The notes under the pieces were generated by a model, which searched no databases, was not told where the DNA came from, and saw nothing but the letters and a program-made list of their open reading frames with translations. This document shows, one piece after another, positions 61,512 through 64,000 of a stretch of 64,000 nucleotides of DNA; within the stretch, counting starts at the first letter, position 1, and each line of letters opens with the position of its first letter. Where the stretch lies: contig CAZEQY010000011.1 of the NCBI GenBank assembly GCA_964514655.1, positions 1 through 64,000 of the forward strand. Reading direction: 5' to 3'. Position numbers and translations under genes: made by a program. The stretch comes from SZAS-7 sp964514655 (GTDB lineage: Bacteria > Chlamydiota > Chlamydiia > Chlamydiales > FEN-1388).

Positions 61512-62555
61512 ATGCAGTACAAACTTCTTGGAAGATCGGGTCTTCGCGTATCTGAGCTTTGCCTTGGCACTATGACTTTTGGAGAGGAATGGGGCTTTGG
61601 CGACAATAAAGAAATTAGCAGAAAGGTGTTTGACACTTACGTAGAAGCAGGCGGTAACTTCCTTGACACTGCAAACACCTATACAAATGGCACAAGCGAA
61701 ATTCTTGTTGGCGAATTTATGGCAAAAGAACGCGAAAAATACGTTCTTGCCACCAAATATACCCTCTCAACTAATCCGAAAGACCCAAATGCTTCTGGAA
61801 ACCACCGCAAAAACCTGGTTCAATCTGTAGAGGCCAGCCTAAAGCGGCTCAAAACCGACTATATAGACCTCCTCTGGACTCACATGTGGGACGAGCGCAC
61901 CAGAACTGATGAGGTTATGAGGGCACTTGATGATCTTGTTCGCCAAGGCAAAATTCTCTACGTTGGAGCCTCCGACACCCCAGCCTGGGTGGTAGCAGAA
62001 GCTAATACCATGGCAGACATTCGCGGCTGGACCCCTTTTATAGGCCTGCAGCTAGAGTACAGCCTGCTCGAGCGCACAATAGAAGCAGAATTTTTTCCCA
62101 TGGCAAACCGACTAGATCTTGGCATATGCGCCTGGAGCCCCCTTGCCTTTGGCGTGCTCACAGGAAAGTATCTTACCAATGCACAAGTAAATGCCCGCCT
62201 TAACCAAACTGAAGATGTATGGAAACAAAACTACCTCACAGAACAAAACAACAAAATCACTCAAACAGTGGTTGATATCGCCAAAGCAACAGGCAAAACC
62301 CCCGCACAAATAGCCATTAGCTGGACGCGGCAAAAATCCCCCCGCATCATCCCAATTCTTGGTGCAAAAGGAGTCGACCAGCTTAAAGAAAACCTGGCAT
62401 CCCTACAGGTACACCTTACTCCGGACGAGATGCTGCGCTTAGATGCCCTAAGCAGTAGAACCCCAGCCTTCCCTCACAACTTCCTTAATCGAGACTACAT
62501 CAACCCTATTCGTAATGGAGAGCTCTTTGACAAAATAGAGCCTCGCAACTACTAA
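61512..62555 (+). CDS. Aldo/keto reductase
   Basis: 347 residues. It shows the AKR tetrad: Asp in NFLDTANTYTNG (with the Tyr after it), Lys in ATKYTLST, and His in LLWTHMWDE, plus the NADPH-site PILGAKGVDQLKENL. The family reduces aldehydes and ketones of many kinds; this one is of the YajO/voltage-gated-beta type. It is preceded by a CGGGAGC site and stands alone with a small unknown gene after 18 bp. Confidence 0.92.
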   Translation: MQYKLLGRSGLRVSELCLGTMTFGEEWGFGDNKEISRKVFDTYVEAGGNFLDTANTYTNGTSEILVGEFMAKEREKYVLATKYTLSTNPKDPNASGNHRKNLVQSVEASLKRLKTDYIDLLWTHMWDERTRTDEVMRALDDLVRQGKILYVGASDTPAWVVAEANTMADIRGWTPFIGLQLEYSLLERTIEAEFFPMANRLDLGICAWSPLAFGVLTGKYLTNAQVNARLNQTEDVWKQNYLTEQNNKITQTVVDIAKATGKTPAQIAISWTRQKSPRIIPILGAKGVDQLKENLASLQVHLTPDEMLRLDALSSRTPAFPHNFLNRDYINPIRNGELFDKIEPRNY

Positions 62556-62573
62556 TTTAGGAGAAAATCATCT

Positions 62574-63254
62574 ATGGAACCCACGATCGCAGTAAGCCGA
62601 GAAGTATATCGAGCCCAACAGTTAGCAAGAGAAGAGGTAAAAAAATATTCTGATAGCCCCGAAGGAGAGTTTAAACATTTTGATTCTGCAGATGCGCTCA
62701 CTCTTTTTGATAAATGCAACCGCACCTGGAATGAATATTTTGCAACCCAAGACACTGTCCTCATAAGATTGTATGATTCAGTACGCTACGCAGCTGCCAT
62801 GCATCCTTCCAAAGAACGAGTGGTAGAGATGCTGCAGCTTGCAGACATTTTGTGGGAGGGACAGATTCGCGATGCCCATCTAATTGGGTGCAGTATCTTG
62901 TTGTATCTAAAACCAGCTGCAGTATCAACAAAGCTCAAAATTGATGAAACGACAAAACGGATTCTACTAGAGTTTGACAAAACGAGATTGCCCTATTCTC
63001 CTAAAGATTCATGGTCTATTGAAGCAGAGCTTGCTCAACAAGGCAGTGAACAGCTGCAAAACCTCTTGCTTGCTACGACGATCCGGCGTCTTCGAGATAA
63101 GTATAACGCGCCCGACAACTACTATGTGAATCACTGTTATGGAGAAAAAATACTTATAGACAGTTTAAAAGCAAATTCCCTGAAAAGAAGTGACAACCTA
63201 GTTGCCAAAGCCAATGCTGAATATGAAAAGTTCGCTATGCTAGAATTCCAATGA
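62574..63254 (+). CDS. Protein of unknown function
   Basis: 226 residues, all-helical by composition, no signal peptide or membrane segment. Notable stretches are RSEVYRAQQLAREEVKKY-like at the N-terminus and RRLRDKYNAPDNYYVNHCYG near the end. GGAGAA precedes its ATG. It follows the aldo/keto reductase on the same strand after 18 bp and converges with a decayed gene (20-bp overlap). No family recognised. Confidence 0.6.
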   Translation: MEPTIAVSREVYRAQQLAREEVKKYSDSPEGEFKHFDSADALTLFDKCNRTWNEYFATQDTVLIRLYDSVRYAAAMHPSKERVVEMLQLADILWEGQIRDAHLIGCSILLYLKPAAVSTKLKIDETTKRILLEFDKTRLPYSPKDSWSIEAELAQQGSEQLQNLLLATTIRRLRDKYNAPDNYYVNHCYGEKILIDSLKANSLKRSDNLVAKANAEYEKFAMLEFQ

Positions 63255-63447
63255 CAATCGTTGCATATTTAGCTTCGGGCTTGTTGTATACCCATCCCCG
63301 GGAATATCTCTTTGAGCTTTTTTTAGCTCTTGCGATTTTTTCAGCCACAGATTTTCGTACGAAAATCCCATTTTCTAAAGGGACTAAGGGCTCGCCATTG
63401 TCACGGCAGGGTATATTTTGCAGCTCTTGTATCGTTGCAATTTTCAT
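63235..63447 (-). pseudogene. N-terminal remnant of a VanX-like (M15D) dipeptidase
   Basis: The first 45 residues (DNGEPLVPLENG, FVRKSVAEKIARAKK) resemble the start of D-alanyl-D-alanine dipeptidases of the M15D family. The frame then turns into unrelated sequence and stops, without the metal-binding His/Asp motifs. An AGAGG site precedes the ATG. It is probably a truncated or decayed gene. Confidence 0.4.
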
Positions 63448-63524
63448 GCCTGCGCCTCTTTTTCTCGAAAGAGCAACTGCCCGCAGGCATATCCCAAAAA
63501 CGAGATGCTCGGGGGTCAGCTAAA

Positions 63525-64000
63525 CTAGTACACATTTGTCACCTCCTGAAAGCTGAGTCTCACAAGTTCTTGAGCTACAAGATCAAGAGGGTCTATGATT
63601 TTTTTGTCTAAAGACGTAAGAGCTTTTGTAAAGATCGATAGCTCTGTGCAGCCCAAAACAATGGCATCGCTTTCTTGCTCTTGCACTAAAGTACAGAGAT
63701 CCTCTTGGACAGAATCTATATTGTCGCCCATGAGTGTGCGATCAATAAGGGTATCCACCTTGCCTTGGACAAGTTCATCTGGATAAACACACGGGAAATA
63801 ACGCGCGTGTAGCATATAGCGCCTTGAGGTTCCACTACATAAAAGTAGAGGGGGATCGCATGCATTAACCTCCTTTTGAACTATTTTTGGAAGGTGTACG
63901 ACCGATGCATCCTCATCTAAAAAAAGGTGGAGAGTGTTACAGGCAATTGCAATTGTCTCGGCCCCATTTGTTTGTAATTGAGCTATACATTCGTTAAGCT
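63525..64000 (-). CDS. Aspartate/glutamate racemase family protein, 5' end outside window
   Basis: The frame is open from the stop at 63525 to the right edge, so the first part is missing. The two catalytic cysteines are seen: ACNTLHLF near the edge and VLGCTELSIF nearer the C-terminus. Such enzymes make D-Asp or D-Glu. The C-terminal helical end (IDPLDLVAQELVRLSF) is typical. A D-amino acid role fits the neighbouring peptidase remnant, but peptidoglycan use in this organism is not shown. Confidence 0.85.
   Translation of the reverse strand, partial: LNECIAQLQTNGAETIAIACNTLHLFLDEDASVVHLPKIVQKEVNACDPPLLLCSGTSRRYMLHARYFPCVYPDELVQGKVDTLIDRTLMGDNIDSVQEDLCTLVQEQESDAIVLGCTELSIFTKALTSLDKKIIDPLDLVAQELVRLSFQEVTNVY

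Overview
The window looks like a chromosomal segment of an environmental (Parachlamydia-, Simkania- or Waddlia-like) member of the phylum Chlamydiota. The pointers are: an argR-artJ-glnP-glnQ arginine uptake operon, a MYG1-family gene followed by a HIT gene (a pair remembered from Chlamydia), a SycD/LcrH type III chaperone overlapping a gene for a bilobed-hydrophobic (Inc-like) protein, two SctJ (YscJ) lipoproteins, and many proteins with eukaryotic-type domains (RING-H2, LRR with a CaaX tail, BTB/LRR/MORN, MICAL-like flavoprotein, indoleamine dioxygenase). The DNA is AT-rich by eye. The genus was not determined.

Layout. 1-5.5 kb: 3' part of a beta-helix surface protein, chaperone/substrate pair, a small RING-H2 membrane protein, an MsrQ-like protein and a membrane protein with a frameshifted tail. 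5.6-14.1 kb: GH3 glycosidase, LRR-CaaX protein, copper ATPase, MgtE, amidohydrolase. 14.1-20.4 kb: idi, a 44-residue basic protein behind a hairpin, DUF1254/1214 protein, GH5 glycosidase, indoleamine 2,3-dioxygenase, DUF1207 protein. 20.5-24.5 kb: a tRNA(CAU) gene and a defence-type island flanked by about 160-bp direct repeats of the tRNA 3' half and its downstream DNA. The island holds AbiEi, AbiEii and a HEPN-like third gene in one tight operon, a DUF5677-like gene and an XRE remnant. 24.6-32.4 kb: MBL hydrolase, exported Nudix and alpha/beta hydrolases, a MITE-like palindrome, two unknown genes, a BTB/LRR/MORN protein, an anion transporter. 32.4-41.3 kb: beta-helix proteins, an MFS transporter, a TetR/flavin monooxygenase divergon with a perfect operator, and the arginine operon with an ARG box. 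41.7-46.5 kb: two large effector-like proteins, one with a MICAL-like FAD domain. 46.6-57.6 kb: tandem sctJ, CofE-like protein, membrane-anchored dual-specificity phosphatase, exported thioredoxin-reductase-like and PfkB proteins, AmpG-like transporter, tautomerase, collagen-like protein, LOG-family protein. 58-64 kb: MYG1, HIT, isochorismatase-like and HEAT-repeat genes in one overlapping operon, aldo/keto reductase, an unknown gene, a decayed M15D peptidase and a racemase that runs off the end.

Two themes recur. First, predicted host-directed proteins are scattered singly among metabolic genes instead of forming one island. Second, at least five intergenic regions hold long perfect or near-perfect palindromes of about 110-165 bp, which look like foldback or MITE-type elements; one of them supplies the 3' end of a sctJ copy. 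The best candidates for something new are the AbiEi-AbiEii-HEPN operon, the bacterial indoleamine dioxygenase, and the CaaX-LRR and RING-H2 proteins. All function calls come from reading motifs by eye; no database search was run.
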